A DNA stretch of 13,718 bases from an uncultured Porphyromonadaceae bacterium (GCA_905193995.1 CAJJQT010000021.1:1-13718); one strand, 5' to 3'; positions 1-8,756 are shown, counted from the stretch's first letter. Program-made: numbers and translations. The notes: generated by a model not told the origin, from the letters alone.

Positions 1-1
1 G

Positions 2-838
<837 letters not shown>

Positions 839-1309
839 GAAGTGCTGAGCGATCCGGCCACCACGCCGCAGCAGGCCGAGCTGGCCCTGCGCATCCTCGT
901 CCATGTGATGGGCGACCTGCATCAGCCCATGCATCTGGGGCACGCCAAGGACCTGGGCGGCAACCGCGTGAAGATGAAATTCTTCGACCGCGAGACCAAT
1001 CTGCATTCGATCTGGGATTCGTCGCTCGTCGAGAGCGGCCGCAAGTGGAGCTACACCGAGTGGCAGCAGCAGATCGACCGTGCCGACGACGCCACCGAGG
1101 CCGAGATAATCTCCGGAACAGTCGACGACTGGGCGCGCCAGACATTCGACATCGCCACGCAGTGCTACGTCTACTTCCGGCCCGGCGCCAAGGTCATGTA
1201 CAACGACATTGCGCGCTGGACGCCCGTCATCGAGCAGCAGTTCCTGCGCGGCGGCCTCCGCCTGGCCCACGTGCTCAATTCCATTTTCGATCCCGCGTAC
1301 GGCAAGTGA
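839..1309 (+). pseudogene. S1/P1-type zinc nuclease, C-terminal fragment
   Basis: This is the C-terminal ~156 residues of an S1/P1 nuclease, a secreted or periplasmic zinc enzyme that cleaves single-stranded nucleic acids. The family's metal ligands are visible as H298, D302 and H308 in LVHVMGDLHQPMH and H332, D336 in NLHSIWDSS (numbering of the fused ORF from base 11), with the DLGGN motif between. The N-terminal half is missing, including the signal peptide, the N-terminal Trp/His that ligate zinc, and the first Asp/His ligands. The frame instead runs upstream into a CpaF ATPase. As it stands the product could be neither exported nor correctly metallated. A full gene of about 260 residues probably exists in the true genome. 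It is followed after 35 bases by the lipoprotein gene on the same strand, so the two may share a transcript. Confidence 0.85.
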
Positions 1310-1312
1310 TAC

Positions 1313-1338
1313 AATAATGGCGGCGGTTTTCCGTTATT
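1313..1338 (+). other. short inverted repeat between nuclease and lipoprotein genes
   Basis: Arms 1313-1320 (AATAATGG) and 1331-1338 (CCGTTATT) pair over 8 bp, with one T-G wobble on the plus strand, around a 10-base loop. The structure lies in the 35-base gap between the nuclease stop and the lipoprotein ATG. It has no clear T-tract after it, so it is a weak terminator candidate at best and could simply fold the intergenic mRNA. No Bacteroidales-type promoter was seen in this gap. Confidence 0.3.
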
Positions 1339-1344
1339 ATTCTG

Positions 1345-2739
1345 ATGAAAAATTTCCGCTTCCTACTCCTCTTTTTCTTTGCGGCGCTGGCCGCCGGGCT
1401 GTCGTCGTGCATCGAGGACGGCTTCACCACGTCGCCGTCGGACCAGCCGACTTTCTCGGTCGACACACTCGACATGGGCGTGATATTCACAGAACAGGCC
1501 TCCACGACCCACCGGTTCGTGGTCTACAACCGGGCCTCCAAGGGCATAAATATCGACCGCATATTCCTGTCGGGCGACAACGCGCGGCTGTTCCGCCTCA
1601 ACGTCGACGGCTTCAGCGGCACCGACTTCGCCAACGTCGAAGTCCGCGCCAAGGACTCGATATTCGTGCTGGTCGAGACGACCCTGCCGGCTAATGACCG
1701 TACCGTACCCGTCGAAATCACCGCCAGACTCGATTTCCTGACCAACGGCGTGGAACAGAGTGTGGTGCTGGCCGCCACGGGCCGCGACGTGACGCGTCTG
1801 CGCGCCGTGACCGTTGACACCGACACGCGCCTGACAGCCGAACGTCCATATCAGATCTACGACTCGCTGGTAGTGGCCGAAGGGGCGACGCTGACTGTCG
1901 ATCCCGATGCCGAGCTCTACTTCCATGACGGCGCCATGATGGTGGTGCGCGGCCGCCTTGTGGCCGTGGGCTCGCCCGACCATGAAATCACCTTCGCCGG
2001 CGACCGCACCGGATTCGTGGCAGCCGACATACCTTTCGATCTGATGTCGCGCCAGTGGACCGGCATGTTCTTTACCCCGACATCAAAGGGCAACCGCCTC
2101 GACTACTGTCTGGTGAAGAACACCTGGCAGGGTGTGACCGTGGATTCGTCGGATCTGACGATGATCAATACGCGCCTGCGCAACAGCGGCGGCTATGCCC
2201 TCGAGACCTACCACTCGGCTATCAGCGCCTACGGCTGCGAGTTTGCCGAAGCTGCCTCGGGAGCCGTGCTGCTCCACGGCGGCTCGCATCTGCTCGACCA
2301 GTGTACACTGGCCAACTACTATCTGTTCTCGGCCCTTGAAGGCCCGATACTGCAGTTCGGTCACCTCGACGCCGAGTCGGACGATGCGACGGGTCTGCCC
2401 TACCTGCAGGCGCGGATCAGCAACTGCATCATCTACGGCAACGGCAAGGACATATCGCACGGCGATCTGACCGGAACGGGCGTCTACCTGCGTCGCTGTC
2501 TGCTGAAAAGCAAAGGCACCGACGACGACAACTTCATATCGTGCATCTGGGATCAGGATCCGCTGTTCTACACCGTGCGCGAGGACTATGTCTTCGACTA
2601 CCGCCTGCGCGAGGGTTCGCCCGCTATCGGCGCGGCCGATCCGGCCCTCAACGCTCCGGAGGCTGCCACCGACCGCTACGGCTGTCAGCGCGGAGCCGTT
2701 CCCGACCTGGGCGCCTATGTCTATATACCTCAACAATGA
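1345..2739 (+). CDS. surface lipoprotein with right-handed beta-helix domain
   Basis: A 464-residue predicted lipoprotein. Residues 1-21 form a signal peptide with a very hydrophobic core (LLLFFFAALAAGL) and a lipobox LSSC, with the lipidated Cys at 22. The following I-E-D places acidic residues just after the Cys, as in the Bacteroidetes lipoprotein export signal, suggesting display on the outer surface. Residues ~37-150 look like an Ig/HYDIN-type beta domain (TFSVDTLDMGVIF...). From ~165 a right-handed parallel beta-helix follows, opening with LVVAEGATLTVDPDAELYF. The C-terminus (~421-464, with SPAIGAAD and PDLGAY) is the usual cap of Bacteroidales beta-helix proteins. Beta-helix proteins often bind or cleave polysaccharides, but I see no catalytic signature, so the substrate is unknown. 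The stop overlaps the next gene's ATG (ATGA), so the two are probably translationally coupled. Confidence 0.85.
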   Translation: MKNFRFLLLFFFAALAAGLSSCIEDGFTTSPSDQPTFSVDTLDMGVIFTEQASTTHRFVVYNRASKGINIDRIFLSGDNARLFRLNVDGFSGTDFANVEVRAKDSIFVLVETTLPANDRTVPVEITARLDFLTNGVEQSVVLAATGRDVTRLRAVTVDTDTRLTAERPYQIYDSLVVAEGATLTVDPDAELYFHDGAMMVVRGRLVAVGSPDHEITFAGDRTGFVAADIPFDLMSRQWTGMFFTPTSKGNRLDYCLVKNTWQGVTVDSSDLTMINTRLRNSGGYALETYHSAISAYGCEFAEAASGAVLLHGGSHLLDQCTLANYYLFSALEGPILQFGHLDAESDDATGLPYLQARISNCIIYGNGKDISHGDLTGTGVYLRRCLLKSKGTDDDNFISCIWDQDPLFYTVREDYVFDYRLREGSPAIGAADPALNAPEAATDRYGCQRGAVPDLGAYVYIPQQ

Positions 2740-3857
2740 CCTGGACTTACCGTCAACCTGTAAAAATCGAATTTGGGCAGGGTGTGCTCAGCCGCCTGCC
2801 CGCTGTGCTTGAGGGGCTCGGCATCAGCCGGGCTCTGCTCGTCACGTCGCCTTCGTTCGTGAAACGCGGCCTGGTCGGCAGCCTGCTCGATGAATGCCGC
2901 GGAGCCGTCTGCGGCGTATACTCCGAGGTGTCGCCGAATCCCGATGTCGCCCAGTGCGACGCCTGCTCCGCCATGCTCCGCGACCTGAGCTGCGACGGTG
3001 TCGTGGCTCTCGGCGGCGGTAGCGTCATCGACTGTGCCAAGGCAGCCTCGGTATTCATCCTGTCGGGACGTCCGGCGTCGGATTATCTCGCTACGGGCGA
3101 ATCCATACCTGCCCGGCATCTGCCGCTGGTGGCCGTCCCGACCACCTCGGGCACCGGCAGCGAGGTGACATCGGTGTCGGTGCTCTCGGACCATGCCCGC
3201 GGCATCAAGGCGCCGATGGCCGCCGACAGCTTCTTCCCGGCAGTGGCGCTTGTCGATCCGGACCTGACGCTGACCGTGCCGCCGCGGATGACAGCCATTA
3301 CCGGCTTCGATGCCCTGTGCCATGCCGTAGAGGCTTATTGGAGCCGCAACCATCAGCCCGTGTGCGACGCGCTGGCCGCCGAGGCCGCCCGCACGCTGCT
3401 GGCCAACATAGCCGCGGCTGTCGCCCGGCCCGGCGACACCGGGGTGCGGTGTGCCATGTCGCAGGGTTCGCTCATGGCCGGGCTGGCATTCGCGCTGCCC
3501 AAAACGTCGGCGCCGCATGCCTGCTCGTATCCGCTGACCAATCTGCTCGGCATACCTCACGGCGAGGCCTGCGCCCTGACGCTCGACTGGTTCATCCGGC
3601 TCAATGCAGCCCGCGGCGACCGCCGCACCGCCGAACTTGCGACCCTTCTGGGATTCGCCTCGCCCGACGCGCTGGCCGATGAGATCGTGCGTCTGAAGAA
3701 GCTGACGGGACTGCGGACAGATCTCCGCGACCTCGCCCTCGGCGATGACGCCGTGGAGCGGCTCGCCTGCGCGAGCCGGCATCCGAATCTGGCCAACAAT
3801 CCCGTGGATGTCAGCCTCGACGATCTGCGCCGGATGTACGCCGGTCTTGCAATGTAA
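2736..3857 (+). CDS. iron-containing alcohol dehydrogenase (group III)
   Basis: A 373-residue cytosolic NAD(P)-dependent dehydrogenase of the iron-dependent ADH family, interconverting an aldehyde and an alcohol. The start is the ATG at 2736, which overlaps the lipoprotein stop as ATGA; an upstream in-frame start at 2541 would only add shadow sequence from within the lipoprotein gene. Visible motifs are the dinucleotide-binding GGGSVID (93-99), PTTSGTGSE (135-143), and the four expected metal ligands D192 and H196 (FDALCHAVEAYW), H261 and H275 (PHACSYPLT, IPHGEA). The N-terminus (MTWTYRQPVKIEFGQG) resembles the subgroup that includes phosphonoacetaldehyde reductases, but no phosphonate genes are visible here, so I leave the substrate open. 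It ends only 3 bases from the convergent kinase gene. Confidence 0.88.
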   Translation: MTWTYRQPVKIEFGQGVLSRLPAVLEGLGISRALLVTSPSFVKRGLVGSLLDECRGAVCGVYSEVSPNPDVAQCDACSAMLRDLSCDGVVALGGGSVIDCAKAASVFILSGRPASDYLATGESIPARHLPLVAVPTTSGTGSEVTSVSVLSDHARGIKAPMAADSFFPAVALVDPDLTLTVPPRMTAITGFDALCHAVEAYWSRNHQPVCDALAAEAARTLLANIAAAVARPGDTGVRCAMSQGSLMAGLAFALPKTSAPHACSYPLTNLLGIPHGEACALTLDWFIRLNAARGDRRTAELATLLGFASPDALADEIVRLKKLTGLRTDLRDLALGDDAVERLACASRHPNLANNPVDVSLDDLRRMYAGLAM

Positions 3858-3860
3858 GTC

Positions 3861-4922
3861 TTAAACGTATTCCTTGACGGGAAGTTCGCCCCGGAGGGCC
3901 GCCAGGCCGTTCGAGGCGAGCGCCAGCATCTCGTTCTCGCCCGGGTATACGTAGACCGGGGCAAGGAAATCGACGCGCTCGCGGATGCGCGAGACGACAT
4001 AGTCGCTGAACGCCACGCCGCCCGTGAGCAGGATGGCGTCGACCTTGCCGAACAGCGCTACGGCCGCACCGCCGATCGACTTGGAAATCTGATAGATCAT
4101 GCCGCCGAGGATCACTTCGGCCTTCTTGTCGCCCGCTTCGATCGATTCGACGATGGCTGCCACGTCGGTCGTGCCGAGGTGGGCGGCCAGGCCGGCGTTG
4201 CCGCTGATACGCTTCTTGAGCTCCTCGAGCGTGTATTTGTTGGAGTAGCAGAGGTCGATGAGCTTGCCGGGCGGTAGCGAGCCGGCGCGTTCGGGCGAGA
4301 AGGGACCTTCGCCGTCGAAGGCATTGTTGACGTCGATGCAGCGGCCGTGGCGGTGTGCGCCCACCGATATGCCGCCGCCCAGATGGGCGATTATCAGGTT
4401 GAGATCCTCGTAGCGCGTTTCCTGTTCGGCGGCGAAGCGCCGGGCTATGGCGCGCTGGTTGAGGGCATGCCAGGTGGTGATGCGGGGCATCAGCGGCGAG
4501 CCCGACACGCGGGCCACGTCGTCCATTTCGTCGACTACGCCGGGGTCGGCGGTCAGCGCCCTGCAGCCGGGTATCCGGGCAGCGATCTCGGCGGCTATGC
4601 GGCACCCCAGGTTTGATGCGTGGTTGCGCATCGGATGCTCCATCTCGCCGAGCATCACGTCATTGATTGCGTAGACGCCGCCTTCGATCGGCTTGAGCAG
4701 GCCGCCGCGGGCCACGATGGCGTCGAAGCTGAGGTTCTGGCCCTTTTCGGCCAGCGTCTTCAGCACCAGATTCAGGCGGTAGCCGAACTGGTCGGAGACC
4801 TTGGCGAAGGGTGCCAGTTCTTCGACCGAGTGCTTTATATTTTCAATCATTACAGGCTTGAGATCGTGAAAGACAGCGATTTTTGTCGAAGTCGAGCCCG
4901 GATTGATTGTAAGTATGTTCAT
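3861..4922 (-). CDS. buk: butyrate kinase family (branched-chain acyl kinase)
   Basis: A 353-residue enzyme of the acetate/butyrate kinase (ASKHA) superfamily. It transfers phosphate from a (branched) acyl-phosphate to ADP, releasing the acid and ATP. Motifs in order: NPGSTSTK (7-14, phosphate 1 region), RGG (72-74), ADPGVVDEM (125-133), HLGGGISVGAH (180-190), GEGPFSPERAG (204-214), TGGVAFS (300-306) and PGENEM (327-332). Length and motif order match Buk rather than the longer acetate kinase (~400 residues). It lies 100 bases downstream of ptb on the same strand with no promoter seen between, so it probably shares ptb's transcript. The neighbouring 2-oxoacid oxidoreductase suggests isobutyryl-, 2-methylbutyryl- or isovaleryl-phosphate as natural substrates rather than only butyryl-phosphate; this is inference. 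Confidence 0.93.
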   Translation of the reverse strand: MNILTINPGSTSTKIAVFHDLKPVMIENIKHSVEELAPFAKVSDQFGYRLNLVLKTLAEKGQNLSFDAIVARGGLLKPIEGGVYAINDVMLGEMEHPMRNHASNLGCRIAAEIAARIPGCRALTADPGVVDEMDDVARVSGSPLMPRITTWHALNQRAIARRFAAEQETRYEDLNLIIAHLGGGISVGAHRHGRCIDVNNAFDGEGPFSPERAGSLPPGKLIDLCYSNKYTLEELKKRISGNAGLAAHLGTTDVAAIVESIEAGDKKAEVILGGMIYQISKSIGGAAVALFGKVDAILLTGGVAFSDYVVSRIRERVDFLAPVYVYPGENEMLALASNGLAALRGELPVKEYV

Positions 4923-5022
4923 ATTTCAGGTAGTTTTTGCTGACGGCAGCTTGCTGCCCGGAATTATTAGGTAGTTATGTCAATGGTGGCTTTGTGCGCA
5001 GGTAGAGAGGAGCCTCGCGGGC

Positions 5023-5919
5023 TCAGAGCAGTGCGCTGCATGCGGCCAGGGCCAGGCTGCAGAGCTTGGAGCGCGATGTGTCGGCGCGCGACGGCAGGAC
5101 AACGGGCACGGCGGCTCCGGCGAGCATTCCGGCGTTGTCGCAGTGGGTGAGCCAGGTGACGGCCTTGTAGAAGGCGTTGCCTGCTTCGATGTCGGGGAAG
5201 ACGAGGGCGTCGGCGCGGCCTTCGATGGGCGAGTCGATGCCCTTGATGCGGCCCGATTCGGGATCGACGGCGGTCTTGAGGTCCATCGGGCCGTCAACGA
5301 TCGCCGGGCCGAAGGCGCCGGCGGCCGCCGCGGCCCTGACGGCCGCATATGACTCGGTGACGGGAAATTTCGGCGAGGACTTCTCGGTGCAGTGGATCAG
5401 GGCTATTCGCGGCTCGGCGATGCCCGTCTTGCGGCACAGGCCGGCCAGGTAGCCCGTCATGGCTTCAAGCTGGGCCTCGGTCGGATAGGGGATGACGGCC
5501 GCGTCGCTGAAGTAGAGCAGCCCGTCGCGGCCTGGTATGGCTGTGGCCGTGATGTGGGTCAGCACCCGCCCCGGCGGCAGGATGCCGCGCTCCTTGTTCA
5601 GAACGGCCCGAAGCATGTTGTCGGTATTGATCAGACCCTTCATCACCACGTCGGCCCGGCCTTCGCGCGCCAGGGTCACGGCCCGTGCGGCAGCGGCGTC
5701 GGCGTCGGGCTCGGCGACGATCCTGACCTGCTCCGATGGCGCGAACGGTATCCGTGCGGGATCGCCCACGAGGATGAACCGTGCAATCGAGGCTTCAAGA
5801 GCCATGGCCACGGCCTCGCACGTATGATCGTCGTGAGGACAGGCCACTGCTACCCGAGCACGCGGCTCGGCCGCGGCCAGGTGTCGGATGATGGTGTCGA
5901 AATCCTTCAATAATTGCAT
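5023..5919 (-). CDS. ptb: phosphate butyryltransferase (phosphate acyltransferase)
   Basis: A cytosolic enzyme converting an acyl-CoA plus phosphate to acyl-phosphate plus CoA, feeding the kinase next door. I start at the ATG at 5919 (MQLLKDFDTIIRHL, 298 residues). A longer frame begins at a TTG at 5940, but that TTG lies inside the -7 promoter box, so it would not be in the mRNA. Family motifs seen: VMKGLINTDNMLRAVLN, FSDAAVIPYPT, VDGPMDLKTAV, DALVFPDIEAGN and VPVVLPSRADTSRSK near the C-terminus, as in Ptb/Pta-type enzymes. About 300 residues is the normal Ptb size. It sits between the oxidoreductase operon upstream and buk downstream, all on the minus strand. Chain-length preference cannot be read from sequence; branched acyl-CoA is inferred from the neighbours. 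Confidence 0.93.
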   Translation of the reverse strand: MQLLKDFDTIIRHLAAAEPRARVAVACPHDDHTCEAVAMALEASIARFILVGDPARIPFAPSEQVRIVAEPDADAAAARAVTLAREGRADVVMKGLINTDNMLRAVLNKERGILPPGRVLTHITATAIPGRDGLLYFSDAAVIPYPTEAQLEAMTGYLAGLCRKTGIAEPRIALIHCTEKSSPKFPVTESYAAVRAAAAAGAFGPAIVDGPMDLKTAVDPESGRIKGIDSPIEGRADALVFPDIEAGNAFYKAVTWLTHCDNAGMLAGAAVPVVLPSRADTSRSKLCSLALAACSALL

Positions 5920-5937
5920 ACTTTGACTTATTTTGTG

Positions 5938-5968
5938 CAAATATCACAAAAAAAATCGATTTATCAAA
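5938..5968 (-). promoter_or_regulatory. Bacteroidales-type promoter of ptb-buk
   Basis: On the minus strand a TTTG box (5965-5968) is followed by exactly 19 bases and GATATTTG (5938-5945), a 7/8 match to the Bacteroidales -7 consensus TAnnTTTG. Transcription would start near 5930-5934, giving a leader of only about 12-15 bases before the ATG at 5919. This indicates that ptb-buk can be expressed apart from the oxidoreductase operon upstream. Confidence 0.7.
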
Positions 5969-6038
5969 ATCGCCACCTCTTTTTGGAGGTTTGGGCTAAC
6001 TTTAAGGTGGATTTTCCCTATATGCCGGATGAAATAAT

Positions 6039-6072
6039 GCGCCGCCTCTCACTTGACTGTGGAAGGCGGCGC
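6039..6072 (-). terminator. hairpin terminator of the oxidoreductase operon
   Basis: Perfect 9-bp GC-rich arms at 6039-6047 and 6064-6072 (GCGCCGCCT / AGGCGGCGC), with a further 4-bp inner stem and a 6-base loop. It lies 36 bases after the stop of the gamma subunit gene. On the minus strand it is followed by ATTATTTC, a modest T-rich tail. The position between the operon end and the ptb promoter fits an intrinsic terminator, possibly leaky. Confidence 0.6.
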
Positions 6073-6107
6073 CTGCAAAATAATATTTAGGTCTAAGAGT
6101 CTTTCAT

Positions 6108-6647
6108 CTATGCCTTCACCATCGAGCGGCCCTTTTCGATGGCCTGCTCGTTGACGGGTATAAGGTGGTGGTGGCGTTCGGGCAGTGTTTTGCGCAGGGC
6201 CTTCACCACGGCTTCGGTGGTGACGATCGGGCACATGCCGAGCAGCGCTCCCAGGAGCACCATGTTGTAAGTCTTGGAGTTCTTGAGTTCGAGGCTGGCT
6301 TCGAGCGCGTCGACCGGCACGACGGTGATGTCGGTGCGCGTCGGCAGGTGATGTATGCCCGAGGGATCGTAGATCAGCACGCCGCCGGGCTTTACCTTGC
6401 TCTCGAATTTGTCGAGGCTCTGCTGATTGAGGATCACGGCCGTATCGTAGGTGTCGAGCACGGGCGAGCTGATGGGGCTGTCGCTCAGAATCACGGTCAC
6501 GTTGGCCGTGCCGCCACGCTGTTCGGGGCCGTAGGCGGGCATCCAGGTCACTTCCAGGTCGTTCATAAGTCCGGCATAAGCCAGTATCTTGCCCATCGAG
6601 AGGACTCCCTGGCCGCCGAAGCCGGCAATAATTATTTCTTGTTTCAT
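6108..6647 (-). CDS. 2-oxoacid:ferredoxin oxidoreductase, gamma subunit
   Basis: A 179-residue gamma-type subunit of the pyruvate/2-oxoacid:ferredoxin oxidoreductase superfamily, the part that helps handle CoA. It opens with the family hallmark IIIAGFGGQGVLSMGKIL (residues ~5-22), followed by MPAYGPEQRGGTANVTVILSD (~36-56). Length (~180) is normal for a stand-alone gamma subunit. It is the last gene of a four-gene operon and starts 5 bases after the beta subunit stop, so the two are tightly coupled. A hairpin terminator follows. With the alpha and beta subunits it should form the cytosolic complex that oxidises a 2-oxoacid to acyl-CoA and CO2 with reduction of ferredoxin. Confidence 0.92.
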   Translation of the reverse strand: MKQEIIIAGFGGQGVLSMGKILAYAGLMNDLEVTWMPAYGPEQRGGTANVTVILSDSPISSPVLDTYDTAVILNQQSLDKFESKVKPGGVLIYDPSGIHHLPTRTDITVVPVDALEASLELKNSKTYNMVLLGALLGMCPIVTTEAVVKALRKTLPERHHHLIPVNEQAIEKGRSMVKA

Positions 6648-6652
6648 AGCGC

Positions 6653-7414
6653 TCAGATATTCTTTAGATCACCCAGGGGATAGCGTTCGAACATATGCTC
6701 GGCCATCCATTCGTTGGCCTTGGCGGGCGACATTTTCCAGCCCGAGTTGCAGGTCGACACGATTTCGACCACCGATGTGCCCTTTCCGGCCAGCGAGTTC
6801 TCGAAGGCCTTGCGGATGGCGGCCTTGGCCTTGCGGACCGCGGCCGGAGTGTGTACGGCCTGGCGGGTCACGTAGCAGGTGCCGTCGAGCGGCGCGAGCA
6901 GCTCGGTGATGCGCAGGGGGTAGCCGTTGAGGTCGGCGCGGCGTCCGTAGGGGGTGGTGGCGGTCTTCATGCCCAGCAGCGTGGTCGGGGCCATCTGGCC
7001 GCCGGTCATGCCGTAGATGCCGTTGTTGATGAAGATTATGGCGATGTTCTCGCCGCGGTTGGCGGCGTGGATGGTCTCGGCGGTGCCGATGGCCGACAGG
7101 TCGCCGTCGCCCTGGTAGGTGAACACCAGGCGACCCGGATTCAGGCGCACCAGGCCGGTGGCTACGGCGGGTGCGCGGCCGTGGGCGGCCTCCACCCAGT
7201 CGACGTCGATGTAGTTGTATGCAAAGACGGCGCAGCCTACCGGTGCGACGCCGATGGTGCGGTCCTCGAGGCCCATCTCGTCGATCAGCTCGGCGATGAT
7301 GCGGTGCACGACGCCGTGCGAGCAGCCCGGGCAGTAGTGCGTATGGCGGTCGTCGAGCAGCCGCGGACGGGCGTATATCTTGTTTTCGTCCTTAATGATC
7401 TCTTCCGGTTTCAT
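6653..7414 (-). CDS. 2-oxoacid:ferredoxin oxidoreductase, beta subunit (TPP-binding)
   Basis: A 253-residue beta subunit carrying the thiamine pyrophosphate site. The N-terminal YCPGCSHG (CPGC at 28-31) plus C61 in VGCAVF provide conserved cysteines of the kind that help bind a 4Fe-4S cluster in this family. TPP/Mg binding is shown by GDGDLSAIG (102-110) followed by NNGIYGMTGGQ (130-140), the usual GDG...NN motif with the GMTGGQ turn typical of KorB/VorA-like subunits. It starts 7 bases after the alpha subunit stop and 5 bases separate it from the gamma gene, so the subunits are made from one transcript. Substrate (2-oxoisovalerate, 2-oxoglutarate or another 2-oxoacid) cannot be fixed from this subunit alone. 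Confidence 0.93.
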   Translation of the reverse strand: MKPEEIIKDENKIYARPRLLDDRHTHYCPGCSHGVVHRIIAELIDEMGLEDRTIGVAPVGCAVFAYNYIDVDWVEAAHGRAPAVATGLVRLNPGRLVFTYQGDGDLSAIGTAETIHAANRGENIAIIFINNGIYGMTGGQMAPTTLLGMKTATTPYGRRADLNGYPLRITELLAPLDGTCYVTRQAVHTPAAVRKAKAAIRKAFENSLAGKGTSVVEIVSTCNSGWKMSPAKANEWMAEHMFERYPLGDLKNI

Positions 7415-7421
7415 AGACGGT

Positions 7422-8504
7422 TCATTTTAGAAAGTCATTGTTGAGAGCGTCGAGCACTTCGGCGGGGTTGGGAATCATGCCGCCCATGCGGCCGTAGTGG
7501 CGCACGGGCACGCGCCCGTTGACGGCCAGGCGCACGTCCTCGATCATCTGGCCGGCATTGAGCTCGACCACAAGCATCCCCTTGACGCGGTCGGCCATAG
7601 CCGAGACGGCATCGGTCGGGAACGGCCACAGGGTGATGGGGCGCAGCAGGCCCACCTTGATGCCGCGGGCACGGGCGTCCTCGATGGCCTTGAGGCAGAT
7701 GCGGGCCACCGATCCGAAGGCCACGATGAGGTATTCGGCGTCGTCGGTGTAGTATTCGGCGAAGCGCACTTCGTTGCGCTCGATCTCGGCGTAGGTGCGC
7801 TGGAAGCGGCGGTTGTTCTCTTCCATGGCGGGCGAGTCGAGTTCGAGCGAGGTGACTATGTTGCGATGGCCGCGGCCGTGCTTGCCGGTGACGGCCCAGG
7901 GGCACTGGCGCGCTACTTCCTCGTCGGTGCGCCGCGGACGGAAGGGCGGCAGTACCACCTTCTCCATCATCTGGCCTACGATGCCGTCGGCCAGGATCAT
8001 GGCCGGGGTGCGGTATTTGAACGACAGGTCGAACCCGAGGCCCACGAAGTCGGCCATCTCCTGCACGGTGGCCGGAGCGAGCACTATCAAGTGGTAGTCG
8101 CCGTGGCCGCCGCCCTTGGTGGCCTGAAAATAGTCGGCCTGCGAGGGCTGGATGGTGCCAAGGCCGGGGCCGCCGCGCATCACGTTGACGATCAGTGCCG
8201 GCAGCTCGCTGGCTGCGATATAGCTTATGCCTTCCTGCTTGAGCGATATGCCCGGCGACGACGACGAGGTCATCACCGCCCGGCCCGATGCGGCGCCGCC
8301 GTACACCATGTTGATGGCGGCCAGCTCGCTCTCGGCCTGGAGCACGACCATGCCGGTCGTCTCCCAGGGCATCTCCTCCTCCAGGGTTTCGAGCACCTCC
8401 GACTGGGGGGTGATCGGGTAGCCGAAATAGCCGTCGACGCCGTAGCGGATCGCTGCGTGGGCTATCGCCTCGTTACCCTTCATCAATCTTACTTCTTCTT
8501 CCAT
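7422..8504 (-). CDS. vorB: 2-oxoacid (3-methyl-2-oxobutanoate):ferredoxin oxidoreductase, alpha subunit VorB
   Basis: A 360-residue alpha subunit. The start [20 protein letters not shown] is kept because related proteins usually have several residues before the conserved LMKGNEAIA. The [14 protein letters not shown] segment (~28-41) is the pyrimidine-binding region, [31 protein letters not shown] (55-85) contains the catalytic region of the fold, and RPITLWPFP with the C-terminal [13 protein letters not shown] are typical of the VorB/KorA type. Known annotation of close Bacteroidales homologues as VorB is the main reason for favouring branched-chain 2-oxoacids, and the downstream ptb-buk pair fits that. 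2-Oxoglutarate is the main alternative. It lies 18 bases after the ferredoxin subunit gene in the same operon. Confidence 0.9.
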   Translation of the reverse strand: MEEEVRLMKGNEAIAHAAIRYGVDGYFGYPITPQSEVLETLEEEMPWETTGMVVLQAESELAAINMVYGGAASGRAVMTSSSSPGISLKQEGISYIAASELPALIVNVMRGGPGLGTIQPSQADYFQATKGGGHGDYHLIVLAPATVQEMADFVGLGFDLSFKYRTPAMILADGIVGQMMEKVVLPPFRPRRTDEEVARQCPWAVTGKHGRGHRNIVTSLELDSPAMEENNRRFQRTYAEIERNEVRFAEYYTDDAEYLIVAFGSVARICLKAIEDARARGIKVGLLRPITLWPFPTDAVSAMADRVKGMLVVELNAGQMIEDVRLAVNGRVPVRHYGRMGGMIPNPAEVLDALNNDFLK

Positions 8505-8522
8505 AAACTGAGGTGCTTTGCG

Positions 8523-8756
8523 TTAATCTTTGATTACAACTCGGTAGACTTCGAAACAGCCGTCGGGGCATACCGTCGCACACGAGGCGCAGCCTATGCA
8601 GGCCTCGGGGTGCGCCGCATAGGCGTAGTGGTAGCCGCGGTCGTTCACTTCTTTGGGTTGGAGCAGCAGTACGTCGGTCGGACAGGCCACCACGCAGAGG
8701 TCGCAGCCTTTGCAGCGGTCGGTGTCTATCGTCACAGCTCCTTGTACTTTAGCCAT
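8523..8756 (-). CDS. 4Fe-4S ferredoxin subunit (delta) of the 2-oxoacid oxidoreductase
   Basis: A 77-residue dicluster ferredoxin-like subunit, first gene of the operon. It has two CxxCxxCxxxCP motifs: C15, C18, C21, C25 and C53, C56, C59, C63, enough for two 4Fe-4S clusters. The ~27-residue spacer between the motifs (LLLQPKEVNDRGYHYAYAAHPEA) is typical of oxidoreductase delta subunits rather than small clostridial ferredoxins. It would pass electrons from the TPP site to free ferredoxin. Its transcript probably begins ~45 bases upstream from the promoter at 8809-8840; no strong Shine-Dalgarno is visible, as is common in this order. Confidence 0.93.
   Translation of the reverse strand: MAKVQGAVTIDTDRCKGCDLCVVACPTDVLLLQPKEVNDRGYHYAYAAHPEACIGCASCATVCPDGCFEVYRVVIKD

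Noticed and set aside
2541..2735. Upstream in-frame extension of the alcohol dehydrogenase
   Set aside because: It lies inside the lipoprotein gene, encodes Arg-rich sequence unlike the family, and the ATG at 2736 gives the normal N-terminus.
4945..4958. Inverted repeat GGCAGC-TT-GCTGCC in the ptb-buk gap
   Set aside because: Short stem with a tiny loop and no T-tract on either strand; not supported as a terminator, at most a local mRNA fold.
4928..5005. Three copies of AGGTAG in the ptb-buk gap (4928, 4969, 5000)
   Set aside because: Only 6 bases long, irregular spacing (41 and 31 bases) and no symmetry; chance is a sufficient explanation.
5975..5990. ACCTC/GAGGT hairpin upstream of ptb
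   Set aside because: Only a 5-bp stem just upstream of the promoter boxes with no terminator-like tail; too weak to call.
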